The translations under genes and the position numbers were made by a program. Shown piece by piece: positions 36,776 through 46,700 of a stretch of DNA of 64,000 nt. Source of the DNA: Bacteroidota bacterium. Its GTDB lineage: Bacteria; Bacteroidota; Bacteroidia; Chitinophagales; Chitinophagaceae. Below the pieces are notes generated by a model. It did no database searches. It saw nothing but the letters and a program-made list of their open reading frames with translations, and was not told where the DNA came from. The stretch covers positions 1-64,000 of the forward strand of contig CANGFA010000006.1 of the NCBI GenBank assembly GCA_947453145.1. Reading direction: 5' to 3'. The first letter of the stretch is position 1. The number at the start of each line of letters is the position of its first letter.

Positions 36776-37300
36776 CTAATTATATTCTTCTGCATTAGTA
36801 TCCTTGAATGACCTTAACATTATCGGTATTACCTCATCAAAGGTATTAGTCCAACTATTTGGATATTCTAAATACATAGTTCTAATTTGAGAACCATTAT
36901 AACTATTGCTTAAATAAACTTTCTTATAAAATACCTTATTATTACTTCTTTTTGTTCCACTTACCACATACCAATTGGAAGACAAAGGTCTTTTATAGTT
37001 AATGTAGTAATCTGTGTTATTTAAGTCATCGGCATACCTGCTTTGCATTGACCCTTCATAATTGGTAAAATAGGACGAAGTTGCCGAAACATACACCGCT
37101 CCCCCATCTGCAGTAAAGGATCGTCCATCTTTTGTTTCAGAGGACCTTCCCACGGTTAAAAATGAAGGATATTTTATCATAAAATTACGCTGACTATTCA
37201 CATAGGTCTTATATACATACCCTTGATATGGATCTATTACATTTCCTGCATTCAATTGAGCTGTAATAATCAAAAGTGTAATCATCAAAAAAATTTTCAT
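36776..37300 (-). CDS. Small secreted protein, possible PsbP/Mog1-like fold
   Basis: The protein has 174 aa with a signal peptide ending AQLNAG. The mature N-terminus (YVNSQRNFMIKYPSFLTVG, then TADGGAVYVSATSS) resembles the F-x-I-x-Y-P-x-x-[FL] opening of secreted PsbP/Mog1-like stress or adhesion proteins; this is inference from pattern only. It is the last gene of a three-gene minus-strand run with the DUF1566-type protein and the Cys-rich small protein, with 27- and 15-bp gaps. Confidence 0.6.
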   Translation of the reverse strand: MKIFLMITLLIITAQLNAGNVIDPYQGYVYKTYVNSQRNFMIKYPSFLTVGRSSETKDGRSFTADGGAVYVSATSSYFTNYEGSMQSRYADDLNNTDYYINYKRPLSSNWYVVSGTKRSNNKVFYKKVYLSNSYNGSQIRTMYLEYPNSWTNTFDEVIPIMLRSFKDTNAEEYN

Positions 37301-37327
37301 CTATTGAATTTTAAAATTGTTAACTAG

Positions 37328-37711
37328 TTATAAAGATCTAACGGCACGAACAAAGATTGCGTTTACCTTATTGACGTCGCTCTGAACGCCAGTCCAGAAA
37401 CTCTGGAACCACGCGTGGTTGGAGTCGTACTCCTTAGAACTCCAATAGACATTATACTCAAACCCACCAATTTCAGCCCTATTTATATATAAAATAGCCA
37501 ATTCTTTTGTGGTTGGTAATCTCCAACCATTATCTAATGCAGCAGAGGCTTTTTTGGCATCAATCCAATTCATTTGATTTGGGAAATCATTTTGCGCAAC
37601 TAAAAGATTTCCTATTCTAATAGGTTTCCCAATGATTGAAGCTGGATTTACAGCTTGACCAATACCCATATAACAGGCAAATAATAATGGAATAATTAAT
37701 AACTTTTTCAT
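37328..37711 (-). CDS. Secreted DUF1566/Lcl-C-type domain protein
   Basis: The protein has 127 aa with a signal peptide ending GIGQA. The domain is marked by MNWIDAKKASAALDNGWRLP-TTKEL, then YWSSKEYDSNHAWFQSF and a C-terminal AIFVRAVRSL. This is the pattern of DUF1566 (Lcl C-terminal) and related FISUMP domains, which are C-type-lectin-like folds found in surface proteins. It is a minimal single-domain version. The neighbouring remnant at 36.0 kb belongs to a related family. Confidence 0.72.
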   Translation of the reverse strand: MKKLLIIPLLFACYMGIGQAVNPASIIGKPIRIGNLLVAQNDFPNQMNWIDAKKASAALDNGWRLPTTKELAILYINRAEIGGFEYNVYWSSKEYDSNHAWFQSFWTGVQSDVNKVNAIFVRAVRSL

Positions 37712-37726
37712 AATAATTGATCAAAA

Positions 37727-37927
37727 TTATTTGTGTTGAAAGCAATATTTATCGCCTTCATTTGAAACACAATGCTTACATTGATTACCTGTGCTTTTGG
37801 CTGTAGCTTGAAATTGACTATACTTACAAACAGTACTGGTTTCAATTTTAACTTTACCGGTTTTTGTAATAGGTTTAAAACTTAGAATTGAAGTTGCAAG
37901 CAGGAAGGAGAAAAGTAGTTGTTTCAT
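37727..37927 (-). CDS. Small secreted Cys-rich protein (66 aa)
   Basis: The protein has 66 aa with a probable signal peptide (MKQLLFSFLLATSILSF). The mature part has Cys and His spaced C34-x15-C50-x2-C53-x8-C62-x2-H65, ending YCFQHK. This is the pattern C-x-A-T-x-K-x-G-x-Q-C...YC-x-x-H common in short Bacteroidota proteins, likely a metal-binding or disulfide knuckle. It is the first gene of the three-gene run in block B. Confidence 0.65.
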   Translation of the reverse strand: MKQLLFSFLLATSILSFKPITKTGKVKIETSTVCKYSQFQATAKSTGNQCKHCVSNEGDKYCFQHK

Positions 37928-38103
37928 TATAAAATATTTAAATACAATTTATTATTTTTATATTTTGAAATCTTTTAATAAGTTCAATTTTAACAATATT
38001 GTAGCATTAAAATTTTAATTTTATATTATTATAATTCATCGATGTTTTAGTATTATCTACAAACCATTGATAAGCAATTATATAGATTATAAATTCGAGT
38101 CAA

Positions 38104-38142
38104 AAAAGCCCTTAGCTTCAATGAGTTAGGGGCTTTTTTGTG
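38104..38142 (+). repeat. Direct repeat copy 3: terminator part only
   Basis: 39 nt identical to copy 2 (35924-35962). The preceding TTCGAGTC (38094-38101) matches the T-loop of tRNA-Asp (32338-32345), but the 13 nt that should follow are missing, so this may be a tRNA remnant with an internal deletion. The hairpin could still terminate transcription. It marks the right edge of the orphan-gene region. Confidence 0.75.
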
Positions 38143-38219
38143 GGCCCACTCCTATGATTCCCATCAATTCATTAATTTTAGATTGCAGGCTGCCAAAACT
38201 CAATAGCGTGTATCAAAGT

Positions 38220-40415
38220 ATGAAAAGAATAAATTTTATTTTAGCTATTCTATTATTTGCCTTGCCTATTGTGCATTCACAATCTGTGGACTTAACAATT
38301 ATCCAGCAAAGAATTTTAGGTGACCTACTTGACAATAAACCAACAGATAAAAAAGTTGAATCTATCTTGTCTAAGATGAAAGAAGACGGAAGTTTCAATG
38401 ATATTAATTATGCCGACCTAACCAATATCGCAGGTTTTCCCCAAGGCCGCCATACCAACGACCTTGCTACCTTAGCCATTGCATATAAAAATAAAACTTG
38501 TGGCTATTACCAAAGTCAAAAAGTAAAGGAGGCAATTATAAGTGGTTTAAATTATTGGGTTCAACACGATTTTGTTGGAGATAATTGGCATGACAACCAA
38601 ATTACCACTCCAACTAATTTAATGAACACCCTACTTGCTATTGGGGATGAATTACCCAAAGAACTAGTTGAAAAATTACAACCTATGATTGGCAGAGCCA
38701 ATATGAAAGCTTCCGGTGCCCGCCCAAGTGGTGATAGAATTGTAATTGCTGGGGTAATTGCCAAAAATTTACTTTTTAACAAGAACAGTAAGCAATTTGA
38801 TTCAATTATTAATATTATTCAAGATGAAATGAAATTTTCAACAGGCGAAAGAGGCATACAACAGGACTTAAGCTTTCACCATCGTGTTGACAGAGTAAAT
38901 AATACGGACTCTTACGGTTATATAAAATTTGCGAATGTTTATGGGGAATGGTCGAACTATGTTTACGGTACAAAATATCAATTTTCAAATGAAAAAATTA
39001 AAATATTAGTGGATTACTATTTGGATGGCATCTACAAGCAAATGGTATATGGTGTATATGAGGATGTAAGTGTGAAAAATAGAGATATCTCAAGTAAAAG
39101 AGGAAATGTGGAAGCTAAAGGAACAGTTGAAATTGAAAGATTGCTTAAAATTACGGATTACAGAAAAAAGGAATTAGAAGAAATAATTAAATTAAGAAAA
39201 GGAGAAGCGAAACCTTCCCTATCCTTTGCAAAATTCTTTTGGCAATCGGAACATTTTGTATTTCAACGTCCTCAATTTTATACAACCGTGCGTATGTTCT
39301 CTACCAGGAACCAAAATATGGAACAACCCTATAATGGCCCAGGTAAAACCACGCATCACCGAGCCGATGGTACCAATTATTTAGTACTCAAAGGTGATGA
39401 ATACCATAATATTTGGGCTGCCTATGATTGGCAAAAAATTTCGGGCACTACTATCATGCAAAAACCAAGTTTGCCTGGCACAGATGAAATACAAAAGGAA
39501 GGACTTACCAGTTTTGTGGGCGCTGTTACCGATGGCTTGTATGGTGCAGTGGCATTTGATTTTAAAAGTCCGCATGATTTACTAGAGGCAAAAAAATCCT
39601 GGTTCTTTTTTGACGAGGAATATGTATGCTTGGGTACGGATATTAAACCAAAAAAATCATTGCCTGTTGTTACCACTATCAATCAAGTATTATTAAAGAG
39701 TGAAGTGAGTATTATGCAGGATGGAATTAAGCAAATACTTCCAAGAGGAAACAGGACACTAAACAATGTAAAATGGGTGTATCAAGATAAAATTGGTTAT
39801 CTGTTCCCAGAACCAACCACCATTAATATATCTAATCAAACGGAAAATGGTAGATGGTCGGACATTACAGATCAAAAAAATATTAGCAATGCTTTAGTGA
39901 GTACCGATATTTTTAAATTATACTTTAACCACGGAGATAAGATTAACGAAACGGATATTTACGGAAAAAGATTAATGAATGAATACCCATCCTATCAATA
40001 TATTGTAGTTCCTAATGTTACGGAGGAAAATTTAAATGCGTCCAGCAGCAATAATCATAATATTAAAATATTGTCCAACACGGGAACAGTTCAAGGCGTA
40101 ATGCAAACCCAATTAGGAATTATACAATTGGCATTTTATAAAGCCGGTTTCGTAAACATTGAAAAAGAGCAAACTGTAAGTATGGATAGCCAAGGAATGG
40201 CAATGCTTAAAATGAAGGGTCATAAAGTAAAAGAATTAACCGTCTCCGACCCTTCAAGAATGCTTAGTCGTATTGTAATTACTTTACCAAATATTTACAA
40301 AGTAAAAGCAGCTGGCATAAATTGTATTCCTGATATTAAAAATAACAAAACAATTATCCTAATTGACTTGCCACAGGGTGTGTATGCTGGTACCAGTGTG
40401 CGTTTTAGTTTATAA
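38220..40415 (+). CDS. Secreted polysaccharide lyase family 8-type enzyme
   Basis: The ATG at 38220 gives 731 aa with a signal peptide (MKRINFILAILLFALPIVHS). The N-terminal alpha/alpha toroid carries NWHDNQI-TTP (122-131), catalytic-type H220/H221 in SFHHR and Y232/Y234 in DSYGY. The central beta-sandwich has MFSTRNQNMEQPYNG, RADGTNYLVLKGDEYHNIW and DWQKISGTT, matching PL8. PL8 enzymes cleave hyaluronan, chondroitin or xanthan by beta-elimination; the substrate here is open. It stands alone beside repeat copy 3, with no SusC/SusD next to it, and converges on the propeller genes. Confidence 0.85.
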   Translation: MKRINFILAILLFALPIVHSQSVDLTIIQQRILGDLLDNKPTDKKVESILSKMKEDGSFNDINYADLTNIAGFPQGRHTNDLATLAIAYKNKTCGYYQSQKVKEAIISGLNYWVQHDFVGDNWHDNQITTPTNLMNTLLAIGDELPKELVEKLQPMIGRANMKASGARPSGDRIVIAGVIAKNLLFNKNSKQFDSIINIIQDEMKFSTGERGIQQDLSFHHRVDRVNNTDSYGYIKFANVYGEWSNYVYGTKYQFSNEKIKILVDYYLDGIYKQMVYGVYEDVSVKNRDISSKRGNVEAKGTVEIERLLKITDYRKKELEEIIKLRKGEAKPSLSFAKFFWQSEHFVFQRPQFYTTVRMFSTRNQNMEQPYNGPGKTTHHRADGTNYLVLKGDEYHNIWAAYDWQKISGTTIMQKPSLPGTDEIQKEGLTSFVGAVTDGLYGAVAFDFKSPHDLLEAKKSWFFFDEEYVCLGTDIKPKKSLPVVTTINQVLLKSEVSIMQDGIKQILPRGNRTLNNVKWVYQDKIGYLFPEPTTINISNQTENGRWSDITDQKNISNALVSTDIFKLYFNHGDKINETDIYGKRLMNEYPSYQYIVVPNVTEENLNASSSNNHNIKILSNTGTVQGVMQTQLGIIQLAFYKAGFVNIEKEQTVSMDSQGMAMLKMKGHKVKELTVSDPSRMLSRIVITLPNIYKVKAAGINCIPDIKNNKTIILIDLPQGVYAGTSVRFSL

Positions 40416-40417
40416 AA

Positions 40418-40458
40418 AAAGTGGTCACTTAAAATAAAACATTTTAAGTGACCACTTT
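40418..40458. terminator. Bidirectional terminator between the PL8 gene and the propeller genes
   Basis: A perfect 18-bp inverted repeat (40418-40435 with 40441-40458, loop AAAAC), core GTGGTCACTTAAAAT, with A/T runs on both sides. It starts 2 bp after the PL8 stop. Confidence 0.88.
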
Positions 40459-40506
40459 TACTTTAAAAGCCAAATGCTTAATTAGGCCTTATCAATTTTA
40501 CAAGTT

Positions 40507-43500
40507 CTACTTTATTGTTTCATAATCCTTAAACTTTGCTACTGGCGTAGCTTCTACTAACTTTCTAAAGCCTGCCCAGTCATTTAAGAAAAATTCATTG
40601 CCTTTTATAAGAGCTATTTGTACAGCAGCCGATGCAGCTTGCACTTTTGCTTCCTCTTGTGCTGCTGGCATTGTATTTTTACCCGTAATTAACATATTGG
40701 CGTCTCGGATGATAGAAAGTGGTGTAATTTCTGGAACGGTACCATAGCCTTGCTTTTCTTGCTTTTTACCCATCAAATATTCACGCAATGCTTTAGATTT
40801 AGCAGTGATGGCTTGATGTGCTTTGTTTAATGTATCTATGCCTTTATCTTTTTTAGATTTCCAGTCATTCTTTAATTCAATCAATAAAGAATCTACCTCA
40901 TCCAATTGGTCTAATACATTATTAAACTTGTCTACACTTGGTTGCAGCTTTGCCAAAAGTTCATCTTGCTTTTTAACGATCCCTGTTTTATCTCCGTTTC
41001 TGGTATCATTTTTAACTTCAATCCACATTGAATCTTTTAACTTATTAGCAGTAACTATTACTTTATATTTACCTGCTGCTACACTATGGCCTCTGTATTC
41101 TGTATCCTCATCAGAAGCATCATTACCAGTAGCCTCTGCCATCCTTCTTCGTCCTCCGCCTCCAGCAGCCGCCTTAGGCATACCAGCACCGCGATACCCT
41201 TTTTGTTCAAATCCCCAATATTGTCTATTAAATCCTGAATCTACTTTAAAAGATAAATTTCTAATAATAGAATCTTGTGCATCTTTAATTTGCACTTTTA
41301 CTTTTTTAAGACTATCCACTAAATATACTGTGAACGGATAACCTGCAGGTCGGTTGGTTCCATCATACATGCCCCAAGTGCTCCATTCATAAGTTGCATT
41401 TTTAAAAGTTGCATTGGTTACCGCGTTAGGTGCAGATACAAAAAACGGTGTTGCCACTCCTTTGTTATGTGCCAACTTGCGCAATGGCTTAATGTCATCT
41501 AATACCCATAATGCACGTCCAAAAGTAGCTATTGCTAAATCGGCTTCTCTTTCTTGAATCGCAAAGTCATAAGTAGAAACGGATGGATAACCATTTTTCC
41601 ATTGTTGGAAATTTTCAGCGTTGTCTAAACTCACATACATGCCTTGCTCCGTTCCAACAAATACTAAATTAGGTTCTGTAGGATCTTGTATAATTGACAA
41701 AGCGTAACCAGTCACTTTTGTGGTATTTAAAATATTAGTCCAAGTTTTTCCACCATCAATTGTTCTAAAGATATAAGGTGCGAAATCTCCTTGTCTATAA
41801 TTATTAGCTACTACAAAAACCTCGTTGGCGTTGTAGGTAGATGTTCTAATTTGTGGGATCCACGCTCCCTTTGGTAATCCTGTAATATTAGCAGTAATAT
41901 TGCTCCATGTAGCTCCACCATTGGTTGTTACTTGAACATTGCCATCATCAGTCCCAATATAAATTAAATCTTTTTGCACACTCGAAGGTGCAATGGTCAT
42001 AATTGTGCAATGGTTTTCGGCACCCGTAATATCTAAACTTAAACCACCATTATTTCTTTGATCTATTTGAGCACTATCGTTGGTAGTTAAGTCCGGGGAA
42101 ATTATTTTCCAGGCAGCCCCTTTATTTTCACTTTTATGTAAAAATTGAGAACCGAAATAAATAGTTTTCTTATCAAATGGATCCTGCGCTATGGCAGCAT
42201 TCCAATTAAAACGTAAAAGTGTTTTTGTATCGGCTGCAGGTGGTTGGATAAAGGAACTCTCGCCGGTTGCAGTATTATACCTTCCAACCGATCCTCCCTG
42301 GCTCATTGCATATACCCAATTGGCATCTTCCGGATCGGGCATTACATCAAAACCGTCTCCCCCCCATAAATTATCCCAGTAAAAGTTTTTGATTCCACCT
42401 TGCGTAAAGGTGTAAGCCGGCCCTCTCCAAGAACCGTTATCTTGCATTCCACCCATGATGTGATATGGAATTTCATTATCTACATTCACATGATAAAATT
42501 GACCAACTGGAATTTTCTCATCAAACATCCAAGTTTTTCCACCATCTCTTGTTAAACCAATACCACCATCATTTCCATCTAAAATAAATTTATTGTCAGT
42601 TGGATGAATCCAAAATGCATGATGATCTGGATGTATGCCACTATATGGGATCACCGTTTCAAAACTTTTTCCTGCATCAATACTCTTTACTACGGTTTGG
42701 CTAATATACCAAAGTGTATTTTCATTTAAAGGATCACATATGATGTCTTGAAAATAGAATGGACGATTATCAACAATTGATTTCTGTGCATTCACTAATG
42801 TAAAAGTATATCCGCCATCGTCACTTTTATATAAACCACTTTTAGTTGATTCAACTAATGCATATACCCTGTTTGGATTGGACTTGCTAATAGCAATACC
42901 CACACGGCCTAAATTACCTTCTGGCAAGCCGTTTTCTTTTCCCAATTTTGTAAATGTTTTACCGCCGTCAATGGTCATGTAAATACCACTTCCCTTTCCA
43001 CCGCTTTCCAAATGAAATGGATTGCGATAATGATGCCACATGGCTACAAATAATTTATTAGGGTTCTTAGGATCCATAATCATATCACCCACTCCCGAAG
43101 TATCATTGGTAAACAATATTTGATTCCAAGTTTCTCCACCGTCCGTTGTTTTAAATACCCCTCTGTTTTTACTTTGGCCATAAGGATTTCCAATAGCACC
43201 GGCATAAACCGTATTTGGATTGGTTGGATCTATGATTACTCTATGTATATTTCTGGTTTGCTCTAAGCCCATTCGCTTCCAAGTTTTTCCAGCATCTAAG
43301 GTTTTATAGATACCTTCTCCAATACTTACTGAGTTTCTTGGATTACCCTCTCCTGTACCCACCCATACCACACTAGGATTGGACTGTTGTATAGCTAATG
43401 CACCAATATTTAAAATAGGTTGCTCATCAAACACTGGCGTCCAACTCACACCACTATTATTTGTTTTCCAAACACCCCCCGAAGCGGCTCCTATCCATAT

Positions 43501-43722
43501 ATTATTGGGATTAGCAATTTCTGCATCGATGGTTGTAACACGACCACTCATGGAAGCTGGACCTACGTTACGAGGTTTCCAATTTTTGAATACTTTGTTG
43601 ATGTCTACCTTGGTTTCGGTAACAGGTTCTGCAGCTGGCATTTTTTTGCCTTTTTGAGCAGCAATTTGTGTGGTTGATACTGTCAAAGTCAATATCAGTA
43701 AGCTTAGGGTAAATTTACGCAT
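40507..43722 (-). CDS. Sortilin/BNR-type beta-propeller protein, paralog 1
   Basis: The protein has 1071 aa with a signal peptide ending TQIAAQ. Two propellers carry many Asp-box turns (S/T-x-D-x-G-x-T-W), for example TLDAGKTWKRMG, TTDGGETWNQIL, TIDGGKTWTNIL, as in the Vps10/sortilin-N and WD40/YVTN/BNR families. After about residue 840 there is a Gly/Arg linker (GGGGRRRMAE) and a helical C-terminal domain (LDQLDEVDSLLIELKNDWKS). It is the last and longest of three tandem paralogs, 60 bp from the next. The function of such secreted bacterial propellers is not established; sugar or protein binding is likely. Confidence 0.88.
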   Translation of the reverse strand: MRKFTLSLLILTLTVSTTQIAAQKGKKMPAAEPVTETKVDINKVFKNWKPRNVGPASMSGRVTTIDAEIANPNNIWIGAASGGVWKTNNSGVSWTPVFDEQPILNIGALAIQQSNPSVVWVGTGEGNPRNSVSIGEGIYKTLDAGKTWKRMGLEQTRNIHRVIIDPTNPNTVYAGAIGNPYGQSKNRGVFKTTDGGETWNQILFTNDTSGVGDMIMDPKNPNKLFVAMWHHYRNPFHLESGGKGSGIYMTIDGGKTFTKLGKENGLPEGNLGRVGIAISKSNPNRVYALVESTKSGLYKSDDGGYTFTLVNAQKSIVDNRPFYFQDIICDPLNENTLWYISQTVVKSIDAGKSFETVIPYSGIHPDHHAFWIHPTDNKFILDGNDGGIGLTRDGGKTWMFDEKIPVGQFYHVNVDNEIPYHIMGGMQDNGSWRGPAYTFTQGGIKNFYWDNLWGGDGFDVMPDPEDANWVYAMSQGGSVGRYNTATGESSFIQPPAADTKTLLRFNWNAAIAQDPFDKKTIYFGSQFLHKSENKGAAWKIISPDLTTNDSAQIDQRNNGGLSLDITGAENHCTIMTIAPSSVQKDLIYIGTDDGNVQVTTNGGATWSNITANITGLPKGAWIPQIRTSTYNANEVFVVANNYRQGDFAPYIFRTIDGGKTWTNILNTTKVTGYALSIIQDPTEPNLVFVGTEQGMYVSLDNAENFQQWKNGYPSVSTYDFAIQEREADLAIATFGRALWVLDDIKPLRKLAHNKGVATPFFVSAPNAVTNATFKNATYEWSTWGMYDGTNRPAGYPFTVYLVDSLKKVKVQIKDAQDSIIRNLSFKVDSGFNRQYWGFEQKGYRGAGMPKAAAGGGGRRRMAEATGNDASDEDTEYRGHSVAAGKYKVIVTANKLKDSMWIEVKNDTRNGDKTGIVKKQDELLAKLQPSVDKFNNVLDQLDEVDSLLIELKNDWKSKKDKGIDTLNKAHQAITAKSKALREYLMGKKQEKQGYGTVPEITPLSIIRDANMLITGKNTMPAAQEEAKVQAASAAVQIALIKGNEFFLNDWAGFRKLVEATPVAKFKDYETIK

Positions 43723-43782
43723 TGTTGAAAATTTGCTTATTAGTAGATTTTTAATTGCTATTTTTTAAATAAAAATTGTGTT

Positions 43783-46700
43783 TTAATGGTCGGAATTCTC
43801 CTTACCCATTCCAATTACAGGTAATTGCTTTTCGTGAATTAATTTATTGAATGCACTCAGGTCCTCACTCATTACTTTTTTAAGTTTTGCTAATTGCGCA
43901 TCTGCTTGCGCAGCTAAATCGGCATAGGTTTCAATAACTTGTTTAGACGGTGGGTTGTAGCCACTTGCTGCTACATCATATAATCCAGCAATCTTATCAT
44001 TGAGTCTTATTGGGAAATTTAATACATCCTGTCCACTCTTAGATTTAGTTTGATACAATGCCTCCTCTATGGTTGTAATTTGTTTGGTAATGGTATCTGC
44101 TGCTAGTTTAATTTCCTTATTCGCCTTTAAATTAACTCTAGCAGTGAAATCATTTATTTGAGTTCTTACAGCACGAATTTGCTTAATGGCTTTTTGCACT
44201 TCACTAAATTTGTCTCTAATTTTTAACAACATGCCTACTTGATCATCATAATCCTTTTCGGTCATTTTATAATTAGGATCCCCTTTAATAACAAATGAAA
44301 ATTGAACAGAGTCTTTATCAAATTTAATTTTTGCTGCATATTTACCTGGTGCCACTTTAGGCCCTTCTATATTGCCATTCCATAAAATTAAACCATCTAA
44401 TTTTTCAGCAGGCGGATACATCATATCCCACACAAACTGATTCATCCCTGCATTGTAATCCAATTTATTACCGTCCTCTTTTGCATCCTTTGTAAAGGTT
44501 TTAATGATTGCGTTGTTTTTGTCGTAAATGCTAATAGCTACTTTTGAAGAATCATTCACCTCTTTTAACCAATAGTTTATCACTACTCCATTGGGAGGAT
44601 TAGCGCCAGCATTTACAGGCTTTACACTACGTCTTCTTCGTCCACCACCACCTTCCATTCGGTAGCTATCATTAACATTAAATACATGTAATTTTTTGTC
44701 TACAATATTTTTATCAAACTCTTGCACAGGTGTTAAATCATCTAGAACCCAAAATGCTCTACCATGTGTTGCAACAATTAAATCATTTTCCTTTATGGTT
44801 AAATCTGCAATTTGAACCACAGGTAAATTCAATTGGAACTTTCTCCAATTCGCTCCGTCATCGTAACTTATATACATACCATACTCAGTACCTGCATATA
44901 ATAAGCCTGCTCTTTTCTTATCAGCTCTTACCACTCTCGCAAAATGACCATTTGGAATTCCATCGGTAATTAACTTCCAGCTTTGTCCATAATTTTCAGT
45001 TACATATATATATGGTGTATAATCGTCTAACTTATATCTTGTACCCACGATAAATGCTTTTCCTTTCACAAACGGATCTGTTTCAATGGCATTCCACATC
45101 ATCCATTTTGGACAATCCTTAGGCGTTACATTTTCCCAATGTTTACCTGCATCCTTACTTACATTCACCAATCCATCGTCACTACCAGTCCATAATAAAT
45201 CCTTTTCTAGTGTCGACTCTGTTGCTGTAAATATGGTACAATAATATTCCACCGAAGTGTTGTCTTTTGTAATTGGACCTCCGCTTGGAGCTTGCTTTGA
45301 TTTATCATTGGTTGTTAAATCTGGACTAATGGTTTCCCATGACTGTCCGTCGTTTTCGGTTACAAATAAATGATTACCTCCTGCATATAAACGGTTGGGG
45401 TTGTGTGGAGAAATGAAGATGGGGAAATTCCATTGAAAACGAAATTTTTGAACATCAGCTCCCGCACCCATTGGATTATCAGGCCATACATTGATAGCTC
45501 GATTCTCTCCAGTTTTATGATCCAGTCTTGATAAAAATCCACCATAATTACCACCATACACAATATCCGGATTCAAAGGACTTGGAACTACATAACCACT
45601 TTCTGCACCTGCAGTTTGTTGCCAATCATCCTGTGTAATGGCACCACTGTATGATCTGCTTTTAATTCTTACGGTAGAATTATCTTGTTGCGCTCCTAAA
45701 ATTCGGTAAGGGAAAGAATTGTCAGTAGATACCCGATAAAATTGTGCAGTAGGCTGATTAAAATAACTACTAAAATTAGCAGCCCCATCAAAACTTACTT
45801 GTGCTCCACCATCGTCAGCCACAATCATTCTATTAGGGTCATCTGGATCAATCCAAACATCATGGTGATCCCCATGCGGTGTAGTATTCACTGCTTGGAA
45901 AGTTTTTCCACCGTCCTTGCTTCTCATAAAATTCACATTAGGACAGTAAACTATATTTTCATTTTTAGGATCTACAAAAACCCTTGAATAATACCATGCT
46001 CTTTGACGAATATTATTATCGTTTGACTGCAATTCCCAAGTTTCGCCTGCATCATTACTTACAAATAATCCTCCTTTTGCATTCTCCACCATGGCATACA
46101 ACTTATCGGTGTTGCTTGGCGCTACCGTAACGGTTACCACACCCCAAACACCATTGGGTAAGCCTTTTTTTGTAGAAATATTAGTCCAGGTTTCACCACC
46201 ATCGGTACTTTTCCATAATCCACTACCCACACCGCCGCTTTCCATGCTATAAGGTGTTCTAATCACATGCCATGTACCTGCATATAAAGTACTTGGGTTA
46301 TTTGGCTCCATCATAATATCCGAACATCCTGTTTGTTCATTCACATACAATACTTTATTCCAAGTTTTTCCGCCATCGGTTGTTTTATAAATTCCTCTTT
46401 CATCATTTGGGCCAAACAAATGTCCCATCGCAGCTACCCATGCAATATTTGGGTTAGATGGATGTACAATTATTTTAACAATATGTCTTGTATTTTTTAA
46501 TCCTATATTTTTCCAGGTACGTCCCGCATCATCACTACGCCACATTCCACCCAAGCCCTCGGTTACATTACCCCTCATAGTTTGTTCTCCCTCGCCTACA
46601 TATAAAACACTTTCATCGCTAGGTGCAACGGCAACCGCACCAATGCTGCCACCAAAAAATTTATCTGAAATGTTTTTCCAGTTATTACCTCCGTCCAATG

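Noticed and set aside
32400..38100. Antiphage defence island at tRNA-Asp
   Set aside because: The location fits, but no nuclease, NTPase, reverse transcriptase, TIR or toxin domain is visible; all intact genes are exported or membrane proteins.
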